From Spirochaetales bacterium (GTDB taxonomy: Bacteria > Spirochaetota > Spirochaetia > Sphaerochaetales > Sphaerochaetaceae): DNA of 18,885 bases. Of this stretch, positions 1-7,369 are shown in pieces. The notes beneath the pieces are model-generated. The model ran no database searches. It was given only the letters and a program-made list of their open reading frames with translations, and was not told the origin of the DNA. Made by a program: the position numbers and the translations under genes. The stretch covers positions 1 to 18,885 of the forward strand of contig JAAYQY010000416.1 in NCBI GenBank assembly GCA_012519125.1, in the 5' to 3' direction. Within the stretch, counting starts at the first letter, position 1. Each line of letters starts with the position of its first letter.

Positions 1-416
1 AGTACAAGATGAAAAATCCCGGTAAGAATCCAGTGGTCATCGTAGGAACATTCATGAATCGCAGCAGCGAACATATCGATACTTCCATCATTGCCAAGCG
101 TTATGAGATGGAACTGGTGAATTCGGGCAAGATTGATATGGTTGCAGATCAGAATTTCCGAGCTTCAGTCCGTGATGAACGTGAAGAGCAACAGTATTTT
201 GCCAGTGAGGACACGGCGAAGGCTCTTGGCAAGGAGATCGGTGCTGACTATCTGCTCCAAGGTGCGGTGAGAACCAACCTAGACCAGAGCGGCGGCTCGA
301 TGGTGAGAACCTACTATGTTTCGGCAGAACTGATCGACATTGAGACGAACCGCAAGGTGTGGGTAGGCGAAGAGACCATCAAGAAGCTTATCAAGCAGAG
401 TAAGTTCAAATTCTAA
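1..416 (+). CDS. lpoB: LpoB-like penicillin-binding protein activator lipoprotein (3' part only)
   Basis: The reading frame is open to the left edge (codons Tyr-Lys precede the first Met at 9), so the true start, signal peptide and lipobox lie outside the window and the Met at 9 is internal. About 137 residues remain. They match the C-terminal domain of LpoB: a VVIVGTFMNRSSEHID strand near the start, then a predicted helix containing ELVNSGKIDMV, a GADYLLQGAV strand, and the closing pattern VYVSAELIDIETN...KVWVGEETIKKLIK typical of these proteins. In Enterobacteria LpoB is an outer-membrane lipoprotein that activates the peptidoglycan synthase PBP1B; that role is known for the family, not shown here. 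The next lipoprotein gene starts 9 nt downstream, so the two are probably cotranscribed. Family membership is fairly secure, but the partner synthase in this organism is unknown. Confidence 0.8.
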   Translation, partial: YKMKNPGKNPVVIVGTFMNRSSEHIDTSIIAKRYEMELVNSGKIDMVADQNFRASVRDEREEQQYFASEDTAKALGKEIGADYLLQGAVRTNLDQSGGSMVRTYYVSAELIDIETNRKVWVGEETIKKLIKQSKFKF

Positions 417-425
417 GGATCAACG

Positions 426-1448
426 ATGAGTATGTTGAAAAAACTGACTTTCCTGATTCTTATGGTGGCTATGCTTGTCTCATGTGCTTCTGTCCCCCAG
501 GGCAAAGGCCAGCCATCATGGCTTGATAACCCGTATGACAAGGCCTTTGATGAAGCCACGTACTTGTGTGCGGTTGGGTCAGGTTCCACGCGTCAGCGTG
601 CCGTCGATGCTGCGCTCTCTTCCCTGTCGCAGGTCTTCAACTCCCAAGTGAAGTCAATCACGGAAGTTACCAGTCTCAGCACCTCTGCTACTGATATGCA
701 GGGCAACGTCACCTTCACTGATGCCTCTGAAATGGTGGAAATGGGCACCGTAACCAGTCAGACCGACCAAATCATCGGCGCAGAGGTGGTCAGCGTGCAT
801 ACTGATGATCTTGGCAGGGTGTATGCCCGTGTTGCGTTGCATCGCAAACGCACCGCTGACCTGTATCAGAACCAGATCAGGGAACTGGCGACTTCGATAG
901 CCCAGCAACGTATGTCTCTTGCCAAGTCACCAGATCCTCTTCGTCAGTACGTGGCCCTCTTGGGAGTGAGAGACCTTGCTCGCCAACAACAGTCCCTGCT
1001 TGACCAGATCCAGGTGTTGCTTAAGCAACCTCAACAGCAAGTATTTGCCCCGATTCAGCGCGAACTGACCTCTCTTGCCCAGGCCATTACCATCCAAGTG
1101 TTGGTCGATGCAGATGAGAAGAGCTCAACTGCCTTGCAATCATCTTTTGAGAAGGGGCTGCAAAACCTTGGCTTCCAGGTAGGAGGTGATCAGGCTGTCT
1201 CACTCCTTCAGGTCACCTATCGAGTTGAACCCATCGTGCTTGCAGACAGCCCGTATCGGTATGCACGGTATGTGCTTACAGCCCAATTGAAGGGAGTAGG
1301 CGCCACCTACGTCTCCTATGAGAAATCCGAGCGGGAAGCCGCTATGGCTGAGTCAGATGCTGTTGCACGTGCGTCGCGTGCTGCTGCCGGTAGCGGTGTA
1401 GATGAGTTCTTTACCCTCATGCTGAGTACGCTTGGGGATGAGACATAA
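426..1448 (+). CDS. LPP20-family lipoprotein, 340 aa
   Basis: The N-terminus is a classical lipoprotein signal: Lys-Lys, a hydrophobic stretch, then a lipobox LVSC with Cys20 as the lipidation site. After it comes the LPP20-type opening: PSWLDNPYDKA, then a strand TYLCAVGSG, then a helix that begins with TRQRAVDAALSSLSQVF. A later part (about residues 215-335) contains a second alpha/beta region, QAITIQVLVDAD...ALQSSFEKGLQNLGFQV, of unknown role. AAGGA at 415-419 supports the ATG at 426; the ATG at 432 is an alternative. The gene sits 9 nt after the LpoB-like gene and 14 nt before the next lipoprotein gene, in one plus-strand run. Function is unknown; LPP20 proteins are surface or periplasm-facing lipoproteins in several phyla. 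The lipoprotein call is strong and the family call moderate. Confidence 0.8.
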   Translation: MSMLKKLTFLILMVAMLVSCASVPQGKGQPSWLDNPYDKAFDEATYLCAVGSGSTRQRAVDAALSSLSQVFNSQVKSITEVTSLSTSATDMQGNVTFTDASEMVEMGTVTSQTDQIIGAEVVSVHTDDLGRVYARVALHRKRTADLYQNQIRELATSIAQQRMSLAKSPDPLRQYVALLGVRDLARQQQSLLDQIQVLLKQPQQQVFAPIQRELTSLAQAITIQVLVDADEKSSTALQSSFEKGLQNLGFQVGGDQAVSLLQVTYRVEPIVLADSPYRYARYVLTAQLKGVGATYVSYEKSEREAAMAESDAVARASRAAAGSGVDEFFTLMLSTLGDET

Positions 1449-1462
1449 TAATGGAGGTCCGT

Positions 1463-2050
1463 ATGAAAAAATGGTTTGTAATTCTCGCACTTGTTATGAT
1501 TTCGCTTGTGTTGTCCGGTTGTGCTTCCACTGCAAAGGTAGCTGAGGCACCCGCTCCTGTTCGTCCGGTGGTAATTGGTGCAGAGGGAATCCCTCAGCCT
1601 GAGTGGGTGTACAAGACTGTGTCGACACAGGATGTTCACTATGAAACCGGCTATGGCAAGATGAGTGACAAGCAGAACTCCATCAAGCGTGCGACGGTAG
1701 AGGCAAAGAACAAGATTGCTGCATGGGTCAGCACTCAGGTCAAGGAAGTAGTGGTCACCTACATCAACGATGCAGGCAGCGGTGCCAATCGTCAGGCTCT
1801 CGACGCTATGGAAGTGATCAGCCAGCAGGTTGCTGAGGCAACGCTTTCTGGGGTGACTACCGAAGAAATTTGGGTTGATGCCGACAACGGAGTCTGGGTA
1901 TTGTGCACTATTCCCATTGCAAACATCCAGAAGAGCTTTGAGCCAGCTGCTGAGGCTGTAGCCGAAGCTTTCATCGAAAATGAGGCTGCTGACGCTGCCA
2001 ATGCCAAGATGAAAGATGCTTTTGCTAATTTACTCAAGGGAGCGAAGTAA
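1463..2050 (+). CDS. LPP20-like lipoprotein, 195 aa
   Basis: Start chosen at ATG 1463 because GGAGG (1453-1457) lies 5 nt upstream; the in-frame ATG at 1451 would place that site inside the gene. The signal peptide MKKWF... ends in the lipobox LSGC (Cys20). The mature part has IPQPEWVYKTV, a strand HYETGYGKMS, a helix SIKRATVEAKNKIAAWVSTQV, and a later strand GVWVLCTIPIANIQKSF. The C-terminus is Ala- and Glu-rich and helical. The protein is a clear paralogue of the product of 2831-3409 (same order: HYE-G, helix with Ala-Lys-x-x-Ile-x-x-Trp, GVTTEE/GVAIEE, then VWVL). It is the third gene of the lipoprotein run. The biochemical function is unknown, and anchoring in the outer membrane is an inference. 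Confidence 0.8.
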   Translation: MKKWFVILALVMISLVLSGCASTAKVAEAPAPVRPVVIGAEGIPQPEWVYKTVSTQDVHYETGYGKMSDKQNSIKRATVEAKNKIAAWVSTQVKEVVVTYINDAGSGANRQALDAMEVISQQVAEATLSGVTTEEIWVDADNGVWVLCTIPIANIQKSFEPAAEAVAEAFIENEAADAANAKMKDAFANLLKGAK

Positions 2051-2053
2051 GCT

Positions 2054-2818
2054 TTGGTTAAGCGAACTTCAGTATTGCTGATGCTCCTTGGTGCTGTCCT
2101 GCTCCTGTTTGGGTGCAGGACGGTATCGAATGAGCAGAGCCAAAAGGATGCCTTAGCCTATCTGGATGTCTCTTCTCATCCTTCCAATGTCTATGTGGGG
2201 CTTTCGGGCCCCTATTCGACTCAGGAGAGGATGGTAGAAGAGGCAATTCTCTCTGCAGCCAAGTCCATCCAGCTGAAGAAGGCGCTTGCTTTGGATAGCA
2301 GGCTCGTCACCTCCTATCAGTCAGACAAGGGATTGCTCTCATTCGCAAGTGATGAGGCAGCCTTCTATGATGACACCACCATGGCAGAAACCATCCATGC
2401 TTTGGAGGTGCTTTCTGTCCATTTTGATCCCGAGGCTGGAGCAGTCGTTATTGTTCAGGATCCTAGGGAGAGTGGGAAGAAGCGTGTGTATCAGAGCTCC
2501 TACAACGAAGAGGGGAAACCCACTTGGATCACCACCTATCCCAAGGTTGACGGCTACCAGTTCGGAGTAGGTTCTGCAAAACGCCACTATTTCCTCAACG
2601 ATTCTCTGGAAGCTACCGACTTTGCAGCTGCACAGAACTTGTTGGACCTGAAGACTGAGCATGCATTTTCGGTGGAAAAAGTAACGACTGCCAATCAGCA
2701 GATGGAAAGTCATCTCTACCAAGCCCAGCGGGGTTTGCTCAAGGGCTTCACCATCATAGCAAGGTATTATGACCGAGCATCCCAAACCTATTGGAGCTTG
2801 GCCTGTGCCGATGAATAA
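2054..2818 (+). CDS. Putative lipoprotein, LPP20-like in part, 254 aa
   Basis: The frame opens one codon after the stop of the preceding gene, and TTG 2054 is the first usable start. It gives a good lipoprotein signal (Val-Lys-Arg, a Leu-rich core, FGC with Cys21 as lipidation site). An AAGGGA at 2036-2041 is about 12 nt upstream, rather far, so translation may be coupled to the upstream gene. The mature protein has two stretches recalling the LPP20 pattern, around VYVGLSGPYSTQERMVEEAI (about residues 46-66) and KPTWITTYP...GYQFGVGSAK (about 155-175), as if two weak copies of the domain were fused. I do not recognise a characterised homologue. Position in the operon suggests a shared envelope role with its neighbours. 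Confidence 0.7.
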   Translation: MVKRTSVLLMLLGAVLLLFGCRTVSNEQSQKDALAYLDVSSHPSNVYVGLSGPYSTQERMVEEAILSAAKSIQLKKALALDSRLVTSYQSDKGLLSFASDEAAFYDDTTMAETIHALEVLSVHFDPEAGAVVIVQDPRESGKKRVYQSSYNEEGKPTWITTYPKVDGYQFGVGSAKRHYFLNDSLEATDFAAAQNLLDLKTEHAFSVEKVTTANQQMESHLYQAQRGLLKGFTIIARYYDRASQTYWSLACADE

Positions 2819-2830
2819 AGGAACGATAGT

Positions 2831-3409
2831 ATGAAACGAATCTTGGTTGTTCTTTCTCTCTGTGCTGTTCTGCTTGCCAGCTGTGCAACCACTCCCAAGG
2901 CAAATCCTGATGGGTCTCCCTATTGGACCACCCATACGCCGAAAAGCACGCGCTCTCTCCACTATGAGGTAGGCAGTGCAAAGCAATCAACGGTACAGTT
3001 GAGCACCCTGCGAGCTGAATCAGCTGCAAAAGATGCCATCGGCCGTTGGGCTTCCACCAATGTGGATAACGCATTGGTTACCTTTGTGGAGGAAGCCGGC
3101 GAGGTATTGCGCAACAAGCAAATGTTGGAAGTCCTGCAGAATCTGAGCGTACAGACGGTAAACATTGGGTTGCGTGGTGTAGCAATCGAGGAACGCTATA
3201 CAGCCCCCGATGGGACGGTGTGGGTGCTTGCCTCCTACCCGGTAAAGAATCTCAAGGATGCTTACAAGCTGCAGGCCGAAGCATTGCAGCGTGATCTGGA
3301 GATGGCGAAAGCTGAGGCACAGTTTGCCCAGGCAGAAGCCGCCTTGATCAAGTCAGAAGTTCTTATGGCCTATCTCGAACAACAATTGGATAGCGAAGAT
3401 CTCGAGTAG
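2831..3409 (+). CDS. LPP20-like lipoprotein, 192 aa, paralogue of 1463-2050
   Basis: AAGGA at 2818-2822 precedes ATG 2831 at normal spacing. The lipobox is LASC with Cys18. The mature part runs SPYWTTHTP, a strand LHYEVGSAK, a helix with ESAAKDAIGRWAS, then GVAIEERYTAPDGTVWVLAS and KNLKDAY. It aligns along its whole length with the protein encoded at 1463-2050, so the pair probably arose by tandem duplication followed by divergence. The C-terminal 45 residues are a charged Ala/Glu-rich helix that could form a coiled coil. It is the last gene before the strong terminator at 3432-3460 and so ends the lipoprotein operon. Function unknown. Confidence 0.8.
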   Translation: MKRILVVLSLCAVLLASCATTPKANPDGSPYWTTHTPKSTRSLHYEVGSAKQSTVQLSTLRAESAAKDAIGRWASTNVDNALVTFVEEAGEVLRNKQMLEVLQNLSVQTVNIGLRGVAIEERYTAPDGTVWVLASYPVKNLKDAYKLQAEALQRDLEMAKAEAQFAQAEAALIKSEVLMAYLEQQLDSEDLE

Positions 3410-3431
3410 GGACCAACATGATTGGGTTCTC

Positions 3432-3460
3432 AGCCAAGGGACAGTCTCCCTTGGCTTTTT
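3432..3460 (+). terminator. Rho-independent terminator of the lipoprotein operon
   Basis: A perfect 10-bp stem AGCCAAGGGA / TCCCTTGGCT with a 5-nt loop is followed by TTTTT. It begins 22 nt after the stop of the last lipoprotein gene. It also shows that the long plus-strand frame opening at 3418 is not used from its first ATG. Confidence 0.9.
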
Positions 3461-3472
3461 CGTCTCTGAGCG

Positions 3473-3501
3473 TTGACTTCCTTTCCGTTTGTTGGCATCT
3501 T
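3473..3501 (+). promoter_or_regulatory. Possible promoter for the rhodanese and peptidase genes
   Basis: TTGACT (3473-3478) is followed after 17 nt by CATCTT (3496-3501), preceded by TGG as in an extended -10. The -10 match is weak and the predicted transcript start would fall almost on the ribosome binding site, so this is only a candidate. A promoter is expected here because a terminator lies just upstream. Confidence 0.3.
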
Positions 3502-3522
3502 GGAACTAGGAGAACCTACCAA

Positions 3523-3942
3523 ATGAGTAAGATATTAAGTATTGCATTGATTGTGCTTTCTCTTTTCCTGTTTGTAACCTGTAAAAATCAGAATGCCGCT
3601 TCAGCTGGACAGATTGAGAGCAAGAGTGGCCCAGTCTATACAAAAATCTCTGCCCAAGAGGCAAAACAAATGATGGATGAAATGCCATCGATCACGGTTG
3701 TCGATGTAAGGACCCGCCAGGAGTTTGAGGCCGGTCATATCGAAGGATCACTCAACATACCCAACGAAATCATCGGTACGAGCAAAGTGGAATCCCTACC
3801 TGACCTCGACGCCACCATTTTGGTCTACTGCAGAAGTGGTGCCCGTAGTTCCCAAGCAGCTCGCAAACTGATTGCTCTTGGATATACCAACATCATCGAC
3901 TTCGGAGGGATCATCAATTGGCCCTATGAAGTTGTGCAGTGA
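3523..3942 (+). CDS. Rhodanese-domain, probably membrane-anchored protein, 139 aa
   Basis: ATG 3523 is chosen because TAGGAG (3507-3512) precedes it, a signal peptide begins there, and the terminator at 3432-3460 rules out the upstream in-frame ATG at 3418. Residues 1-20 form a hydrophobic signal ending FVTC. That is a relaxed lipobox, so lipidation at Cys20 is likely but not certain. Residues 38-139 are a single rhodanese domain: ITVVDVRTRQEFEAGHIEGS, then the active loop C103-R-S-G-A-R, and a final GG-I-x-x-W motif. Rhodanese domains carry persulphide sulphur on the loop cysteine; export suggests a role in periplasmic sulphur or thiol handling. The following gene starts 10 nt downstream and is probably cotranscribed. 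Confidence 0.85.
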   Translation: MSKILSIALIVLSLFLFVTCKNQNAASAGQIESKSGPVYTKISAQEAKQMMDEMPSITVVDVRTRQEFEAGHIEGSLNIPNEIIGTSKVESLPDLDATILVYCRSGARSSQAARKLIALGYTNIIDFGGIINWPYEVVQ

Positions 3943-3952
3943 GAGGACAGCC

Positions 3953-4585
3953 GTGCATACCTCCCTCCAACTCTCACATCCTGAGCATCTTCATCTTCCC
4001 AACAGCGCCTTCAGCCCCTATTTAGGGGCAGACCAAGAGTGGTATCCTCAGCTATGGCAAAGGAAGGCTGGGTGTGGGCCTACCACAGCCAGCCATCTCG
4101 TCTTGTACAACGCTAAGAATCATCCTTCACTCGGCCTGCAATCTGCCGATACGAAGGACGAGATGGTTGCGTTGATGGAAACGCTGTGGACCTATATCAC
4201 CCCTGGCATTATGGGGGTGCATCTGGTAAGCCAATTCAAGCGGGGCTTGGAACGATATATTTCCGATCGAGCCTTGCCGGTATCTGTCGCTTCCCTTGCT
4301 TTGGCAAAGGATAAGAGTAGACGTGCCGATCTGGATGAAGTCAAAGCATTCCTGGTTGCCAGCCTTTCCGATGACCAACCGGTTGCCTTCTTGAATCTCA
4401 GCAGTGGCGAGGTGGATAACCTCGATCCTTGGCACTGGGTGACCATTGTGGGCCTGGAGCAAGAGTATGAGGAGGGGAGGCTGTTGGTGGAGGTCTACGA
4501 CGGAGGAAGGAGGTGGATCATCGATCTTACCACCTGGTATCACACAACGACGCGGTCAGCTGGGTTCGCTCGTCTTGTCCTTTGA
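3953..4585 (+). CDS. Papain-like (C39-type) cysteine peptidase-like protein, 210 aa
   Basis: GTG 3953 is chosen because GAGAGGA (3941-3947) lies 5 nt upstream. Longer in-frame starts (ATG 3926, or further up at 3872) run into the rhodanese gene in another frame. Three positions match a papain-like triad: Cys41 in RKAGCGPTTAS (a GCGPT motif at the start of a helix), His161 in DPWHWVTIVG, and Asp183 in VYDGGRRW. I see no signal peptide or membrane helix, so the product is probably cytoplasmic. Family knowledge links such folds to peptide cleavage, leader-peptide removal or amide hydrolysis; the substrate is unknown. No bacteriocin precursor or ABC exporter is adjacent, which argues against leader processing. 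The gene ends directly against the convergent gene on the other strand, with no base between the stops. Confidence 0.7.
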   Translation: MHTSLQLSHPEHLHLPNSAFSPYLGADQEWYPQLWQRKAGCGPTTASHLVLYNAKNHPSLGLQSADTKDEMVALMETLWTYITPGIMGVHLVSQFKRGLERYISDRALPVSVASLALAKDKSRRADLDEVKAFLVASLSDDQPVAFLNLSSGEVDNLDPWHWVTIVGLEQEYEEGRLLVEVYDGGRRWIIDLTTWYHTTTRSAGFARLVL

Positions 4586-7369
4586 TCAAAGTCCCATCAG
4601 AATCTGCTCGATGAGGTAGGGATCTGCCTCAGTTCCAGCCAAGGAAAGGAGAATCTCCTTTCTTCTCTCAAATGCTGCATGCTCAAGCTGTTCCCGCTCC
4701 CAGATCTCTGCAAGACGGAGAATTCGGGAAATTGCGGGAATCTCTTCACCCTTCAGGCCCCTGAGATAGCCTGTGCCGTCCCATCTTTCATGGTGATTGA
4801 GAACCAGAGGAGCCAAATCAACCGTCTCTTCGAAGGTATTGAGAATACGATAGCCTGCACTTACATGGTCTTGGTATGATTTTTGCATCCTTGGATTTCG
4901 TCCTTTGGTCTCGATCAACGTACGGTCCAAAACCACTTTGCCGACGTCATGATAATACCCAGCTCTGGAGAGGAGCCTGATATCTTCACTGTTGAGGTGC
5001 AAGAGTTCTCCGATGTAGGTTGCATGCTTTTGCACCTGTTGGGCATGGTGCTCTTCGGAAGGGGCTTTCTCAAAGAGCATCCTGAGCAAGACTTCAAGTT
5101 GTTGGCGCTGGGTTTCACTTCTTCTGAGCGTCTTTTCCCTGTACATGCGATCTTCTGCCAAATCGAATACGTCATGGATTCTCTCTTCCATTTTTGTTTT
5201 GCTCGCGGTTCCCAAGGCAAGGGCTCGACGACCGGCAAGTATCTCTTTCCCATCGAGTTGTCTTCGGATACGCTCCAGAATCTCAGCAGCTGTCTGTTCA
5301 GTGGTGTTCGGTAGGAGTACCACATACTCATCGCCACCGATGCGACTGATGATATCGTGTGCCCTGCATGCATTGGTGAGCACATCTGCAATGTCGGTCA
5401 GCAATCTATCTCCAGCTGTGTGACCGAATATGTCGTTGGAGAGCTTCAGGCCGTTTACGTCACCCACAATGATGGAAACAGGCAAGAGTTCCTTCCGATT
5501 GATCTTCACCAGTGCATCGTCGAAGAAAGCGCGGTTGTAGAGGCCGGTAAGCTGGTCATGCAAGCTCAAATACTCAATTTTCGCCAAGTTTGCCTTTCGC
5601 TCGGTGTTGTCGGTGAAGGTAACGACGGATCCGACCACATTGCCCTCTCTCTTCTGGGGGTAGGCATAACACAACACATCAAAATAGGAGCCGTCCTTGC
5701 GGAAGAACCCCTGATTTTCCATGACGGTTCCCACCCCATCTTTCAATGATTGCTTGATGGGACAAGACACTTCAGGAATCAATTCGCCATCCTTTGTGCT
5801 GTGGTGGATCAATTGATGCATGTTTTTGCCAAGCAACGCTTCCTCTGCCTCGTAGCCAAGCAAGGAGAGGCAACTGGCATTGCAGAAGGTACAATTGCCC
5901 TCCTTGTCCATGCCAAAGATACCTTCCGCAGTAGAGTCAAGAATCAGGCGGAGACTCTGCTGGCTTGTCTCCAGCTCTTTCTCCTTCAAGGCTTTCTGAA
6001 TGGAAGTATGAATACCGGATAAGAGCAACTGCACTTGGTAGCAATCGCTTGCATCGTAGCCTGAGGGATTGTTTGCGAGCAGCACAATCCCTGCCAGCTC
6101 CGCATCAACGAAAAAGGGTACGGTTATCATGGTTTTCAGGGTATCTTCAAGCCCATTGATATAGGCTTTCAAGGCAGTGGTGATGATGCCCTGGTTCTCG
6201 ATCAGAGGCTTTCCATCCATGAACAGCTTTCGATACGAGTCACTGAGAGCAGGGTTCAGCAACTGAGGACGTTCCTCAAGTCGGCAGAAGGAGTTAAGGT
6301 CCCCGCTGGTTGCGGCCAGTTGCAAGGTGGAAGTCTTCTCATCAGTGAGCAGAAGGATGCCGAGATGACTCTGGGTGAGTTCGCATGCTTTGTCCAGAGC
6401 TCTGTGCATCTGTGTTTGAGGATGTGCAATGGAGGAGGAGAGCAGTTCGGCCAGCATTGCAGCTCGTTTCAGATTGTGCTTGAGTGCTTCATCCTGCCGT
6501 TTTGCTTCGGTGATGTCCTGGGCAAAGGTCCCTATGCCAGGTTTCCCATCAGGAAGGATCAAGGGAAACTTGGTCACTTGGAAGATTTTCTGCTCCCATG
6601 TTGATTCAAAGATTGTGGCGGACATGGATTCCATCACCTGCTGGTCGCTCTGGTTGGTCATCAGGGCAAAGGCTGAAGAGGCTACCTCTTCGATGTTCTT
6701 GCCCAGCAGCTCCCCGCTTGGCTTGGACAAAAAGGCTTCCAATGCAGCATTTACAAAGATGAACCGCCCTCCATCGTCCTTAACATAACTGATTCGGTTA
6801 TCAGCATCCAGGAAGTGTTGCAACAATTGGACGGTGTACTGCTGCTTCTGTTGTTGCTGTTGTATGCGCTTGGTGAGCTTAACCTGTAAAAAGAGGAAGA
6901 AGAGCAGGAAGAGTAGGGCGATCACAAGCAAGGTGGTAAGCGCTATCGAGAGGATTCTGTTCCGTATGACCAGATTCATGTGTTGACTCTGGTCTTGGAG
7001 CAGAGCTAGGTAGTAGAGAGCATGTTCCGTCTGGACAGGTTGTAAGCCGATGTATAGGTGCTTCAGCGTTCCATCGGGCTGGGTGTATGGCACTGTCTTT
7101 GCTCGTATCTCTGCAAGCGGTTGGTTTCCCAAGCCGAGCAGGGATGAGAAAAGCCTTCCTTCCAGCCTCTGTTGTGGCACTGAAAAGAGCTTCGCTGTAG
7201 CTGCGTTGGCATAGAGAATGGTTTCATTTTTGGCATCAATTACCAATAGGGGATATACCGAGGCATTTGCTGCTACTTCCAGTGAGGGCAGATCAGCACT
7301 TGGAAGGGGAAAAGCGAGAAAACCGAGAAATAGCAGCAGTACAACTACCTTTCTATGACGGTTATGCAT
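4586..7369 (-). CDS. Membrane c-di-GMP enzyme: PAS-PAS-GAF-PAS-GGDEF-HD-GYP, 927 aa
   Basis: The start is the ATG ending at 7369 (MHNRHRK), preceded by GGGAGAG and overlapping the end of the upstream EAL gene by 8 nt; longer starts lack support. Residues 7-22 form a signal or membrane helix. About 36-127 is a PAS-like domain (LLVIDAKNETILYANAATAKLF) predicted outside the cytoplasm because a second helix follows at about 138-162. Next come a Gln-rich linker (170-177), PAS (about 180-288), a GAF-like domain (about 300-460), PAS (about 470-590), GGDEF (about 597-748) and HD-GYP (about 765-910). The GGDEF has GGDEY (678-682) and an I-site RAHD (669-672) exactly five residues before it, so diguanylate cyclase activity with product inhibition is likely. 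The HD-GYP keeps H807-D808, H835 and HHE (859-861), but reads DGTGYL rather than GYP and has AEIWE where DxxDA is usual. Its phosphodiesterase activity is therefore uncertain. Confidence 0.88.
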   Translation of the reverse strand: MHNRHRKVVVLLLFLGFLAFPLPSADLPSLEVAANASVYPLLVIDAKNETILYANAATAKLFSVPQQRLEGRLFSSLLGLGNQPLAEIRAKTVPYTQPDGTLKHLYIGLQPVQTEHALYYLALLQDQSQHMNLVIRNRILSIALTTLLVIALLFLLFFLFLQVKLTKRIQQQQQKQQYTVQLLQHFLDADNRISYVKDDGGRFIFVNAALEAFLSKPSGELLGKNIEEVASSAFALMTNQSDQQVMESMSATIFESTWEQKIFQVTKFPLILPDGKPGIGTFAQDITEAKRQDEALKHNLKRAAMLAELLSSSIAHPQTQMHRALDKACELTQSHLGILLLTDEKTSTLQLAATSGDLNSFCRLEERPQLLNPALSDSYRKLFMDGKPLIENQGIITTALKAYINGLEDTLKTMITVPFFVDAELAGIVLLANNPSGYDASDCYQVQLLLSGIHTSIQKALKEKELETSQQSLRLILDSTAEGIFGMDKEGNCTFCNASCLSLLGYEAEEALLGKNMHQLIHHSTKDGELIPEVSCPIKQSLKDGVGTVMENQGFFRKDGSYFDVLCYAYPQKREGNVVGSVVTFTDNTERKANLAKIEYLSLHDQLTGLYNRAFFDDALVKINRKELLPVSIIVGDVNGLKLSNDIFGHTAGDRLLTDIADVLTNACRAHDIISRIGGDEYVVLLPNTTEQTAAEILERIRRQLDGKEILAGRRALALGTASKTKMEERIHDVFDLAEDRMYREKTLRRSETQRQQLEVLLRMLFEKAPSEEHHAQQVQKHATYIGELLHLNSEDIRLLSRAGYYHDVGKVVLDRTLIETKGRNPRMQKSYQDHVSAGYRILNTFEETVDLAPLVLNHHERWDGTGYLRGLKGEEIPAISRILRLAEIWEREQLEHAAFERRKEILLSLAGTEADPYLIEQILMGL

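Noticed and set aside
2339..2986. Minus-strand open frame of 215 codons in the lipoprotein cluster
   Set aside because: It spans two well-supported plus-strand lipoprotein genes; its translation has no signal or domain pattern.
3418..3522. N-terminal extension of the rhodanese protein from an ATG at 3418
   Set aside because: The region holds a strong terminator, and the signal peptide and ribosome binding site fit ATG 3523.
6841..6862. CTG/TTG-rich stretch as a microsatellite repeat
   Set aside because: It encodes the short Gln-rich linker at residues 170-177 of the GGDEF/HD-GYP protein and is imperfect; no sign of phase variation.
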